Part shown: positions 1 through 5,366 of the stretch, in pieces
Layout: each line of letters opens with the position of its first letter
Numbering within the stretch: the first letter of the stretch is position 1
Source of the DNA: a bacterium
GTDB taxonomy: Bacteria; Cyanobacteriota; Vampirovibrionia; Gastranaerophilales; Gastranaerophilaceae
Reading direction: 5' to 3'
NCBI GenBank assembly: GCA_024408905.1
Contig: JAKSUP010000082.1
Span: 1-6,439, forward strand
Length of the DNA stretch: 6,439 nucleotides
Notes under the pieces: generated by a model
The model's input: the letters and a program-made list of their open reading frames with translations, nothing else
Told to the model about the DNA's origin: nothing
Databases searched by the model: none
Made by a program: the position numbers and the translations under genes

Positions 1-1033
1 TTCCTTGTGCCAGCCATTCATCAACCTGTTTATAATATTGTTTGTATTGTTCCTTGTTGGGACTTTCTCCAAGTAATTCTATCAGGCGTTTTTTATCTGA
101 TTCCGTAACTTCTTCAATTTTTTTAACAAATAATTTATATAGTTCTTTAACATTTGGTTCATTTTTTACTCTTGCTGCATTAAATAGCAAATTTAGTATT
201 TCGTTTCGTTTTTCTACGGAAACTTCAGTATTACTCAACATTTTTTCTATGTTATTATATCCGACAGGAGACATGTCGCGTGCCGTAAGATATTCACCAA
301 GTATATTGCCAGTGCGAGATTCTATTGCATATCCTGATTTTTCCAATTCATTATAATAGTAATTTATTGTGCGTAAAAATGGATCTGTTTTACCACCAAT
401 TCCTTTATATTTGACAGCTTCCAAATATTTGTCGGCATCAAATAGGTCTGTTTTGCAGTTTTTACTTATCTTGGTCCAAAAATCTTCGTTAAAACGCATG
501 TCTTCAGCCAAAAGTCCCTGATGAAGCAACCTTTCGGTTAGAGCTTGTTTATAAGCACCTATGCCCTTTGAATTTATTACTTTTGCAATTTTATCTAAAT
601 GATCCAATTCATGTCTTACTAAGCATATAACTTCGATATCTGTCATATTTTGAATACGTTCAGGCACTATGCCAATAATGCCCCTATCGGAAAGGAGTCC
701 TGCAGTAAATCCGGATTGCTGGAATTCAGGTGTATATTCTACTTTAACCAACTTTGCATCATAACCCATAAGTTCAAGCATTTTATCTTTTATTTGTGTT
801 ATTTTTTCAAGAGGAGTTCCTTTGATTTCCAACAGTGACTTTAAAAAATCCGAATTTAAAGTTTTATCAACTTGTAAAACAAGTTGGTCGCCAACCATAT
901 CGGATTTTATTTCAAGTGGATTAATGTGAAGGTTTTGTATTGGTTTTGTCATCAAAATGCCGGGCTTTTTACAAGCTCTTGCATATCTTGTGCATTCACT
1001 AAATATACTTTTTCCTATGCTTTGAATTCCCAT
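1..1033 (-). CDS. Putative zincin-like metallopeptidase of unknown family (HExxH protein), C-terminus cut by window edge
   Basis: The frame is open from an ATG at 1033-1031 to the left edge with no stop, giving 344 visible residues; the true C-terminus is outside. The start is supported by AAGGGG nine bases upstream. The clearest motif is RHELDHLDK at residues 140-148, with H141, E142 and H145 forming an HExxH zinc site (599-613). It is preceded by a strand-like stretch (RGIIGIVPERI, 117-127) and a helix, the usual minimal zincin layout. The third ligand is not obvious; E177 and E247 are candidates. HELDHLD also resembles the last peptide-deformylase motif (HExDHLxG), but the GxGxAAxQ and EGCLS motifs are absent and the protein is far longer. 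There is no signal peptide or membrane segment, so it is probably cytosolic. The C-terminal part is charged and helical. The family is not recognised; peptidase activity is inferred from the motif only. Confidence 0.8.
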   Translation of the reverse strand, partial: MGIQSIGKSIFSECTRYARACKKPGILMTKPIQNLHINPLEIKSDMVGDQLVLQVDKTLNSDFLKSLLEIKGTPLEKITQIKDKMLELMGYDAKLVKVEYTPEFQQSGFTAGLLSDRGIIGIVPERIQNMTDIEVICLVRHELDHLDKIAKVINSKGIGAYKQALTERLLHQGLLAEDMRFNEDFWTKISKNCKTDLFDADKYLEAVKYKGIGGKTDPFLRTINYYYNELEKSGYAIESRTGNILGEYLTARDMSPVGYNNIEKMLSNTEVSVEKRNEILNLLFNAARVKNEPNVKELYKLFVKKIEEVTESDKKRLIELLGESPNKEQYKQYYKQVDEWLAQG

Positions 1034-1149
1034 GATGAAGATCCCCTTGCATATATAAAGTATTTTTGAATGTAAAAATTGACTTTAGTTTTAATATTTC
1101 TTAAAACTCTGAATTTCCAAAAATTTTCACATGATAAAATCTTAATTTA

Positions 1150-1302
1150 TTAGAAAAGCAAGTAATTTTGAGTTGTATTAGTCATATATGTTTTTTTGAA
1201 GCTTTGTGGAATTGTTATTTCTACATAAGCTTTTTGTTTTTTTAGCCCGCTAAGTCCAATGATTGTGTTGTCATGGTTAAAGAAATTTTTGATAAATTGC
1301 AT
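1150..1302 (-). CDS. Hypothetical 50-residue small protein
   Basis: The frame runs from ATG at 1302-1300 to TAA at 1152-1150. Support is mostly translational: AGAGGA (1315-1310) lies seven bases before the ATG, and the frame fills most of an otherwise unexplained 351-base gap. The product begins MQFIKNFFNHDNTIIGLSG, continues with a basic patch (LKKQKAYVEITIPQSFKK) and ends in NYLLF. There is no signal peptide, membrane span, cysteine or known motif; it looks like a small, basic, soluble protein. It lies 116 bp upstream of, and in the same direction as, the HExxH protein, with no hairpin terminator between, so the two may share a transcript. A weak separate promoter for the downstream gene (TTTACA at 1076-1071) cannot be excluded. 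I do not recognise it and assign no function. Confidence 0.55.
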   Translation of the reverse strand: MQFIKNFFNHDNTIIGLSGLKKQKAYVEITIPQSFKKTYMTNTTQNYLLF

Positions 1303-1304
1303 AT

Positions 1305-1332
1305 TTTATTCCTCTTTTTTGTATGATATAAT
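1305..1332 (+). promoter_or_regulatory. Extended -10 promoter for the DUF1858 gene
   Basis: TGATATAAT at 1324-1332 is a perfect extended -10 (TGn plus TATAAT). The -35 position holds only a weak TTTATT (1305-1310, spacer 16), which is typical when an extended -10 carries the promoter. The start site would fall near 1339, leaving a leader of about 45 bases before the ATG at 1385. The weak -35 sits next to the minus-strand ribosome binding site, so the two divergent transcription units are packed into about 80 bp. Confidence 0.6.
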
Positions 1333-1341
1333 GATATTAAT

Positions 1342-1369
1342 CTTTTAATGTTTTTAAGATTTAAGTCAA
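1342..1369 (-). promoter_or_regulatory. Possible sigma-70-type promoter for the 50-residue frame
   Basis: Reading the minus strand, TTGACT (1369-1364, five of six matches to the -35 consensus) is followed after 16 bases by TAAAAG (1347-1342, four of six matches to the -10). It would give a leader of about 30 bases before the minus-strand ATG at 1302. In an AT-rich region such matches arise by chance, so this is tentative. Confidence 0.33.
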
Positions 1370-1384
1370 TATAAGGAGTAGAAA

Positions 1385-1588
1385 ATGGCTAAAGTAACAA
1401 AAGAAATGGGAATTTTGGAAATTGTACAAGCACACCCTGAGTCAGTAGAAATATTTCAAAAATATGGTATGGGTTGTTTAGGCTGTGCAGCAGCAAGATT
1501 TGAAAATCTGGAAGCCGGTGCAAGAGTTCACGGTTTTGATCCTGAAGCAATGGTTGCTGATATTAACGCACTTATTGGTGAAGAGTAG
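1385..1588 (+). CDS. DUF1858 (hybrid-cluster-protein-associated redox disulfide) domain protein
   Basis: This 67-residue protein is essentially a single DUF1858 domain. The first part (KEMGILEIVQAHPESVEIF, residues 6-24) matches the family's helix that begins 'eilekyPe..evf...G', followed by the diagnostic GMGCLGCAAA, with the CxxC pair C31/C34, and GARVHGFDP. The start is fixed by AAGGAG at 1373-1378, six bases before the ATG. Known members are small cytosolic proteins often found beside hybrid cluster protein or fused to other redox domains; the two cysteines are presumed to form a redox-active disulfide or bind a metal, but the biochemical role is not established. No hybrid cluster protein gene is visible here. 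It is first in the plus-strand group and has its own extended -10 promoter; a hairpin separates it from the NfeD gene, so it may be partly uncoupled from it. Confidence 0.9.
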   Translation: MAKVTKEMGILEIVQAHPESVEIFQKYGMGCLGCAAARFENLEAGARVHGFDPEAMVADINALIGEE

Positions 1589-1600
1589 TTATTTGTGTAA

Positions 1601-1623
1601 GGCAAAGTGCTTTGCACTTTGCC
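1601..1623 (+). terminator. Perfect 10-bp hairpin between DUF1858 and NfeD genes (weak terminator or mRNA-end stabiliser)
   Basis: GGCAAAGTGC (1601-1610) pairs perfectly with GCACTTTGCC (1614-1623) around a three-base TTT loop. It starts 12 bases after the DUF1858 stop. The following bases (TTCAAACATAATAAAG) do not form a T-run, so it is a poor Rho-independent terminator. It may attenuate transcription or protect the 3' end of the short DUF1858 message while allowing some read-through into the NfeD gene. No separate promoter for NfeD is evident. Confidence 0.6.
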
Positions 1624-1654
1624 TTCAAACATAATAAAGAGGGGAGTTTGTTTT

Positions 1655-2077
1655 ATGCATTTATGGACATTTATTGCAATTTGTGGCATTGTTTTTCTTG
1701 TATTAGAAATTTTTACGCCAAGTCTGTTCTTTTTGAACTTTGCCTTGGCTGCATTTTTGACGGCTATTGTATCTGTATTTGTTAAAACGACTTTTGTTTT
1801 AGTATTGATTTTTGTCGTATTGTCATTTGTTTCATTTGTTTTCTTAAGACCAATTTTGGTTAGAAAATTTGTCAAAAGCAAAGAGACGGGTATTGACAGC
1901 AAATACATCGGTCAAGTTGTTAAAGCAGAAGAAAATATCACGTCATCAGAAGGCGTCATTCTTATTTATGGCGAGCGTTGGGACGCAAGAAGTGAAAACG
2001 GTGAGTTTATTGAAAAAGGAAGTCAAGTTAGAATTGTTAGAAACGAAAGTATTATAATGTATGTAGAAAAGGTATAA
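1655..2077 (+). CDS. NfeD-family membrane protein (short, YbbJ-like partner of SPFH protein)
   Basis: The 140-residue product has three predicted membrane helices (about 3-20, 25-43 and 46-64) and then a soluble C-terminal OB-fold domain (about 80-140). That domain carries the NfeD signature: YIGQVVKAEENI, GVILIYGERWDARS and a final KGSQVRIV strand. This is the short NfeD class without the serine-protease domain. The start is ATG 1655, preceded by AGAGGGGAG with eight bases of spacing; the longer frame from a GTG at 1607 would begin inside the hairpin and lacks a binding site. The SPFH gene follows after 11 bp, the same pairing as ybbJ-qmcA in E. coli, although here NfeD comes first. NfeD OB domains are thought to act with the SPFH partner in membrane organisation or quality control; the exact role here is inferred. 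Confidence 0.9.
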   Translation: MHLWTFIAICGIVFLVLEIFTPSLFFLNFALAAFLTAIVSVFVKTTFVLVLIFVVLSFVSFVFLRPILVRKFVKSKETGIDSKYIGQVVKAEENITSSEGVILIYGERWDARSENGEFIEKGSQVRIVRNESIIMYVEKV

Positions 2078-2088
2078 GGAGAGATTTT

Positions 2089-3066
2089 ATGGGAATGTTT
2101 TGTATTGTTTTACTGGTTGCAGCATTTATTCTTTGTTTAAAAGGAATTATTATTGTGCAACAGGCAGAAGTTGTAATTATTGAAAGATTGGGTAAATTCC
2201 ATAGAGTTCTTAATTCAGGGTTCAATATTATTGTTCCGATTTTGGATTCGCCTCGTGCTATGGATTGGAAAGTTACTCAAAAAGGTTTTGACGGCATGAC
2301 TTATTCCGTTATTCAAAAAAGAACTAAAATTGATTTAAGGGAAGCCGTTTACGATTTTCCTAGACAAAATGTAATTACGAAAGATAACGTTTCAATTAGC
2401 ATAAACGCACTTTTGTATTTCCAAATTGTTGATCCGAAATCAGCAGTTTATGAAATCCAAAACTTGCCTGAAGCAATAGAAAAACTTACACAAACAAACT
2501 TGAGAAACTTGGTTGGTCAATTAGATTTGGATGAAAGTTTGGTTTCAAGAGATAAAATTAACCAAGAACTCAGAGCGATTTTGGATGATGCTACTAACAA
2601 ATGGGGTGTTAAAGTTAATCGTGTAGAATTACAGGATATTATTCCACCTCAAGATATTCAATCTGCAATGGAAAAACAAATGAAAGCTGAACGTGACAGA
2701 CGTGCCGCTATTTTGGAAGCAGAAGGTTTGAAAAAATCTGCTATTTTAAAAGCAGAAGGTGAAAAAGAAGCTGCAATAAACAGAGCTGAAGGTGATAAAA
2801 AATCAAATATTTTAAGAGCAGAGGGTGTTGCTCAGGCTCGTATTCTTGAAGCTGACGGTGAAAAAGAAGCAATCGGAAGAATTATTAATGCACTCGCTGA
2901 TAAAGGTAAACCGGATCAGTATTTAATTGCAATGAAGTATTTGGAAACTATGCAGCAGATTACAAGCGGCAAAGATAATAAAGTAGTTTACATGCCTTAT
3001 GAAGCTACAGGAATATTAAGTTCTGTAGACGGAATTAAAGAAATGTTTAAAGGTACTTGTAAATAG
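2089..3066 (+). CDS. qmcA: SPFH/band-7 membrane protein, QmcA (paraslipin-like) type
   Basis: This 325-residue protein has one N-terminal membrane helix (about 3-23) and then the SPFH domain: QQAEVVIIERLGKF (24-37), GFNIIVPILD (44-53), VYDFPRQNVITKDNVSI (87-103) and TNLRNLVGQLDLDE (136-149). Then comes WGVKVNRVELQDIIPP (172-187), the alanine/glutamate-rich coiled coil (about 195-263) and a conserved tail VVYMPYEATGILSS (299-312). Length and order match E. coli QmcA (about 305 residues). The main difference is a roughly 20-residue extension around 58-80 (WKVTQKGFDGMTYSVIQKRT) before the IDLRE strand. SPFH proteins form large ring or cage oligomers on membranes and often restrain membrane proteases such as FtsH; no protease gene is adjacent here. 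The start is supported by AAGGAGAG five bases upstream. The symbol is by similarity, not proven orthology. Confidence 0.92.
   Translation: MGMFCIVLLVAAFILCLKGIIIVQQAEVVIIERLGKFHRVLNSGFNIIVPILDSPRAMDWKVTQKGFDGMTYSVIQKRTKIDLREAVYDFPRQNVITKDNVSISINALLYFQIVDPKSAVYEIQNLPEAIEKLTQTNLRNLVGQLDLDESLVSRDKINQELRAILDDATNKWGVKVNRVELQDIIPPQDIQSAMEKQMKAERDRRAAILEAEGLKKSAILKAEGEKEAAINRAEGDKKSNILRAEGVAQARILEADGEKEAIGRIINALADKGKPDQYLIAMKYLETMQQITSGKDNKVVYMPYEATGILSSVDGIKEMFKGTCK
2707..2871 (+). repeat. Five tandem 11-residue (33-bp) coiled-coil repeats inside the SPFH gene
   Basis: Residues 207-261 divide exactly into five 11-residue units: AILEAEGLKKS, AILKAEGEKEA, AINRAEGDKKS, NILRAEGVAQA and RILEADGEKEA, with consensus xILxAEGxKxx. 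An 11-residue period (hendecad) gives a nearly straight coiled coil, which fits the helical wall of SPFH cages. The DNA copies have diverged, so the repeat is a protein-level pattern and not a recent DNA duplication. Confidence 0.85.
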
Positions 3067-3115
3067 GTTTTTTTCTCGCTAATATGTAACTATTAAAGAA
3101 TAGAAAGGATAGGAT

Positions 3116-3469
3116 ATGTCTAAATTAAAATTATTTATAGGTGCGTTAATAGTTTGTATAGCGACAACAATAGCTGCTTATGCTTACACTTACGACATCA
3201 CAATTCCTGTTAAAGGGAAAACACAAGCAAGCGAACAATTGCAAAAAGATAGTTTGTTTACAATATATTCTTTTGCATTAAGAGTTGCATCTCCAAGTTG
3301 TCAAAATTTTTCAATAGCTGATACGCAAGTAACAAAAGCTAAGAAAGATGGACAATGGGAAGAAACTTGGACTATAAAAGCTTGTGAAAAAACTGCTTAT
3401 GTTCCTGTTATATTTACAGATAGAGGAACATATACGGTTAATCCGATGGGTGTTAAATATAAAAAATAG
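3116..3469 (+). CDS. Small predicted exported protein with two cysteines, unknown function
   Basis: The 117-residue product begins with a typical Sec signal peptide: lysines at 3 and 5, a hydrophobic core (about 6-20) and AYA (21-23) as the likely cleavage site, leaving a mature protein of about 94 residues beginning YTYDITIPVKG. There is no lipobox cysteine at the cleavage point (C14 is inside the hydrophobic core). The mature part has two cysteines, C62 and C90, which could form a disulfide outside the cytoplasm. The remainder reads as alternating strands (WEETWTIKAC, AYVPVIFTDRGTYTV), suggesting a small beta-sandwich. The start is supported by AAAGGA at 3104-3109. It lies 49 bp after the SPFH gene, with a T7 run (3068-3074) but no hairpin between, and is followed by a strong terminator, so it is probably the last gene of that transcript. 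I do not recognise the family. Confidence 0.8.
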   Translation: MSKLKLFIGALIVCIATTIAAYAYTYDITIPVKGKTQASEQLQKDSLFTIYSFALRVASPSCQNFSIADTQVTKAKKDGQWEETWTIKACEKTAYVPVIFTDRGTYTVNPMGVKYKK

Positions 3470-3487
3470 CATAATAAAATATTAAAA

Positions 3488-3520
3488 GTGGCAGGGTGCT
3501 TTTGTGTCCTGCCATTTTTT
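3488..3520 (+). terminator. Strong Rho-independent terminator after the exported-protein gene
   Basis: The left arm 3488-3499 (GTGGCAGGGTGC) pairs with 3504-3515 (GTGTCCTGCCAT) around a TTTT loop; the core TGGCAGG/CCTGCCA is perfect and the rest is completed by G-T pairs. A six-T tract (3515-3520) follows. It lies 18 bp after the stop codon and closes the DUF1858-NfeD-SPFH-exported protein group. Confidence 0.9.
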
Positions 3521-3530
3521 ATGTTAAAAT
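3502..3530 (+). promoter_or_regulatory. Possible promoter of the phosphohexomutase gene, overlapping the upstream terminator
   Basis: TGTTAAAAT at 3522-3530 is an extended -10 with five of six core matches. At 17 bases spacing the -35 position is TTGTGT (3502-3507), inside the terminator stem. The start site would be near 3537, almost at the ribosome binding site AGAGAGG (3537-3543), giving a very short leader. Some promoter is needed here because the upstream terminator is strong and only about 30 bp are available. Confidence 0.4.
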
Positions 3531-3548
3531 TATTCCAGAGAGGTTATT

Positions 3549-4916
3549 ATGATTAAATTTGGAACAGATGGTTGGAGAGCCGTATTAGATAAAGAATTTA
3601 CTCAAGAAAATGTTGAAAGAGTAACTCTTGCAATTGGAAAATATGTTTATGATAATTATGGATTTGATAAACAGATTATTATAGGTTATGACCCAAGAAA
3701 TATGGCAGATAAATATGCAAAACTTTGTGCAGAACTTTTGTATCAAAAGGGGTTTAAAGTTCAATTGTCATCCAGAGTTGTTCCGACTCCTGTCTTAGCG
3801 TATAATGCAAAGAATAAAAATGCAGCTGCAGTTATGTTTACAGCTTCACATAATCCTCCCGAGTATTTAGGTATGAAGTTCATTCCTGATTATGCAGGAC
3901 CTGCGACACAGGAAATTACAGATGAAATAGTGGCTAACTTGGATAAAGATTACGACTTTGGTAAAAATGGTTCATTAGATGAGGTCGATTTTGCTCCTGA
4001 TTACTATAAGCACTTGGAAAGTTTAATAAATATTGAAAAAATTAAGACATTAAATTCAACTATAATTTATGACGGTTTGTATTCTGCATCAATCGGGTAT
4101 TTTGATGAATTGTTAAAAAGACATAATATAAAATTTAAGACGTTACATATGGAGCATGATCCGAATTTCGGTGGTAAAATGCCCGATCCGAAACCTAAAT
4201 ATTTAAAAGAGTTAGTTGAAGAAGTTAAAAATACTCCAAATTCAATTGGTGTAGCTAATGACGGTGATGCTGACAGGTTTGGTGTTATTAATGAGAATGG
4301 AGAATATGTTTCTCCAAATGAAATTATTGCAATTCTTTTAAAATATTTATTAAAAAAAGGTTTTGAAGGTTCTGTAGTAAAAACTGTCGGTTCAAGTATT
4401 CTTATCGATAATGTTGCTGATAAACTTGGGATAAAGGTTATTGAAACAGCAGTTGGTTTCAAACACGTAGGTGAAGCTATGCGATTGAATAAAACAATTA
4501 TCGGTGGTGAAGAATCAGGTGGTTTAAGTATTCAAGGGCATATCCCAGAAAAAGATGGTTTAATTGCAAATTTGCTTGTACTTGAGGCGATGGCAGATAG
4601 TGGAAAATCTCTAAAAGAATTACAAAATGAAATTTATGAACTTGGTGGGAAATATTATACGGATAGAATAGATTTGGAACTTAAATCAAGAGAAGAAGTG
4701 AATCCAATTCTTAATAAATTTGAAAATATAAAACAAGTCGGTTTAAGTGAGGTAACAGAAGTTGACACAAAAGACGGCGTTAAACTCATGTTAGGCAAAA
4801 ACACAAAAATCTTAGTTAGACCGAGTGGAACAGAGCCTCTTTTAAGGATTTATTTTGAATCCGATGATGAGGAAAAACTTGTGGTTTTAAAAAATGAGGT
4901 TAGTAAACTTCTTTAA
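3549..4916 (+). CDS. Phosphoglucomutase/phosphomannomutase family protein (alpha-D-phosphohexomutase)
   Basis: This complete 455-residue cytosolic enzyme interconverts hexose 1- and 6-phosphates through a phosphoserine. All four signatures are present in order. These are FGTDGWR (4-10), TASHNPPEY (98-106) with catalytic serine S100, NDGDADRFG (237-245) with magnesium ligands D238, D240 and D242, GGEESGG (319-325) for sugar recognition, and RPSGTEPLLRIY (424-435) for phosphate binding. Length is normal for the family and nothing is missing. FGTDGWR, GMKFIP and GPATQEIT resemble the cyanobacterial-type PGM/PMM branch more than GlmM, so glucose or mannose phosphate is the likelier substrate; the sequence cannot decide between them, hence no symbol. 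The start is supported by AGAGAGG five bases upstream. It supplies sugar 1-phosphates for glycogen, cell-wall or nucleotide-sugar synthesis. No terminator separates it from the next gene. Confidence 0.95.
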   Translation: MIKFGTDGWRAVLDKEFTQENVERVTLAIGKYVYDNYGFDKQIIIGYDPRNMADKYAKLCAELLYQKGFKVQLSSRVVPTPVLAYNAKNKNAAAVMFTASHNPPEYLGMKFIPDYAGPATQEITDEIVANLDKDYDFGKNGSLDEVDFAPDYYKHLESLINIEKIKTLNSTIIYDGLYSASIGYFDELLKRHNIKFKTLHMEHDPNFGGKMPDPKPKYLKELVEEVKNTPNSIGVANDGDADRFGVINENGEYVSPNEIIAILLKYLLKKGFEGSVVKTVGSSILIDNVADKLGIKVIETAVGFKHVGEAMRLNKTIIGGEESGGLSIQGHIPEKDGLIANLLVLEAMADSGKSLKELQNEIYELGGKYYTDRIDLELKSREEVNPILNKFENIKQVGLSEVTEVDTKDGVKLMLGKNTKILVRPSGTEPLLRIYFESDDEEKLVVLKNEVSKLL

Positions 4917-4920
4917 TATA

Positions 4921-4949
4921 TAGACAGAATTTAAAAAATATTATAAAAT
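4921..4949 (+). promoter_or_regulatory. Sigma-70-type promoter for the DUF6812-like gene
   Basis: TAGACA (4921-4926, five of six -35 matches) and TAAAAT (4944-4949, five of six -10 matches) are separated by the ideal 17 bases. It lies just after the mutase stop codon. The predicted start near 4956 leaves about 19 bases before the ATG at 4975, enough for the ribosome binding site. The downstream gene could therefore be expressed both by read-through and independently. Confidence 0.55.
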
Positions 4950-4974
4950 CTTTATATAAGTAGGAGAGAATTAA

Positions 4975-5316
4975 ATGGCAAATAATGAAACCATGCCTGT
5001 AGAGGTAATAATTTTAACAGAAAATACAGATATTAAAGGAACAGTTTATGTTTCAAAGTCTACAGCAGAACATAGACAATTGACAGAATTATTGAATGAT
5101 AAGGATCGCAGATTTTTAGCGATAACTAATGCAGAAATTTATCAAAAAAATTCTAATCAACCTCCACAAAGATATGAGTTTTTAGAAATTCATATGGATT
5201 GTATCTTGATGGTACACCCTTTAAACCAAGCAGTATTTAAAGAAACTCCAAAATCTCAAGAAGATATTGCAAGGTTTAGAGAATTGAGAGCAAAATTAAG
5301 ACAAACAAGACCTTAG
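4975..5316 (+). CDS. Small soluble protein resembling DUF6812, unknown function
   Basis: The 113-residue product is cytosolic, with no signal peptide, membrane span or catalytic motif. Residues 8-55 (PVEVIILTENTDIKGTVYVS, then HRQLTELLNDKDRRFLAITNAEIY) and the strand FLEIHMDCILMVHP (68-81) follow a pattern I associate with DUF6812. That pattern is a strand pair reading 'v.l.te...i.G.v', a helix ending in 'LN..d..Fi.v..a.v' and a final hydrophobic strand, suggesting a small SM/OB-like beta barrel. The family assignment is from memory of the pattern and is tentative. The C-terminus (about 88-113) is a basic helix rich in arginine and lysine ending KLRQTRP, which could bind nucleic acid or a partner. 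The start is fixed by TAGGAGAG six bases upstream. It lies 58 bp after the mutase gene and ends at a shared terminator. Confidence 0.85.
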   Translation: MANNETMPVEVIILTENTDIKGTVYVSKSTAEHRQLTELLNDKDRRFLAITNAEIYQKNSNQPPQRYEFLEIHMDCILMVHPLNQAVFKETPKSQEDIARFRELRAKLRQTRP

Positions 5317-5330
5317 GTAGATTAATAAAT

Positions 5331-5366
5331 AAAAAAAAAGACTTCGAATTTCCGAAGTCTTTTTTT
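5331..5366. terminator. Bidirectional Rho-independent terminator between convergent genes
   Basis: GACTTCG (5340-5346) pairs with CGAAGTC (5353-5359) around a six-base loop. It is flanked by nine A bases (5331-5339) on the left and seven T bases (5360-5366) on the right, so a U-tract follows the stem in both directions. It ends the mutase-DUF6812 transcript on the plus strand and the mannosidase transcript on the minus strand. The minus-strand stop codon (5367-5365) overlaps the T tract, so the terminator lies immediately after that gene. Confidence 0.93.

Noticed and set aside
599..613. Peptide deformylase as the identity of the left-hand gene, based on HELDHLD
   Set aside because: The GxGxAAxQ and EGCLS motifs, including the cysteine metal ligand, are missing, and the protein is at least twice the usual deformylase length.
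42..1069. Plus-strand open frames at 42-356, 650-838 and 884-1069
   Set aside because: They are antisense to the continuous minus-strand HExxH gene, have low-complexity Ser/Phe/Leu-rich products and lack ribosome binding sites.
1607..1654. Longer N-terminus for the NfeD protein from a GTG at 1607, adding 16 residues
   Set aside because: The GTG lies inside the hairpin stem with no ribosome binding site, while ATG 1655 has AGAGGGGAG at good spacing and begins directly with the first membrane helix.
1528..2057. Overlapping frames at 1528-1908 (minus) and 1869-2057 (plus)
   Set aside because: Both are shadows of the NfeD and DUF1858 genes, whose products have clear family motifs; no start signals support them.
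2707..2871. The 33-bp periodicity as a DNA tandem repeat or CRISPR-like array
   Set aside because: The periodicity is at protein level in the SPFH coiled coil; the DNA units are divergent and stay in frame.
3067..3115. Terminator after the SPFH gene at the T7 run (3068-3074)
   Set aside because: I find no stable stem before the T-run, so intrinsic termination is unlikely.
4067..4462. Minus-strand frame at 4067-4462
   Set aside because: It is antisense within the complete phosphohexomutase gene, whose active-site motifs run straight through the region.
3549..4916. Phosphoglucosamine mutase (GlmM) as the identity of the mutase
   Set aside because: The serine loop (TASHNPPEY) and the following GMKFIP...GPATQEIT segment fit the PGM/PMM branch better than the GlmM ISASHNP...DNGIK pattern; a tree would settle it.
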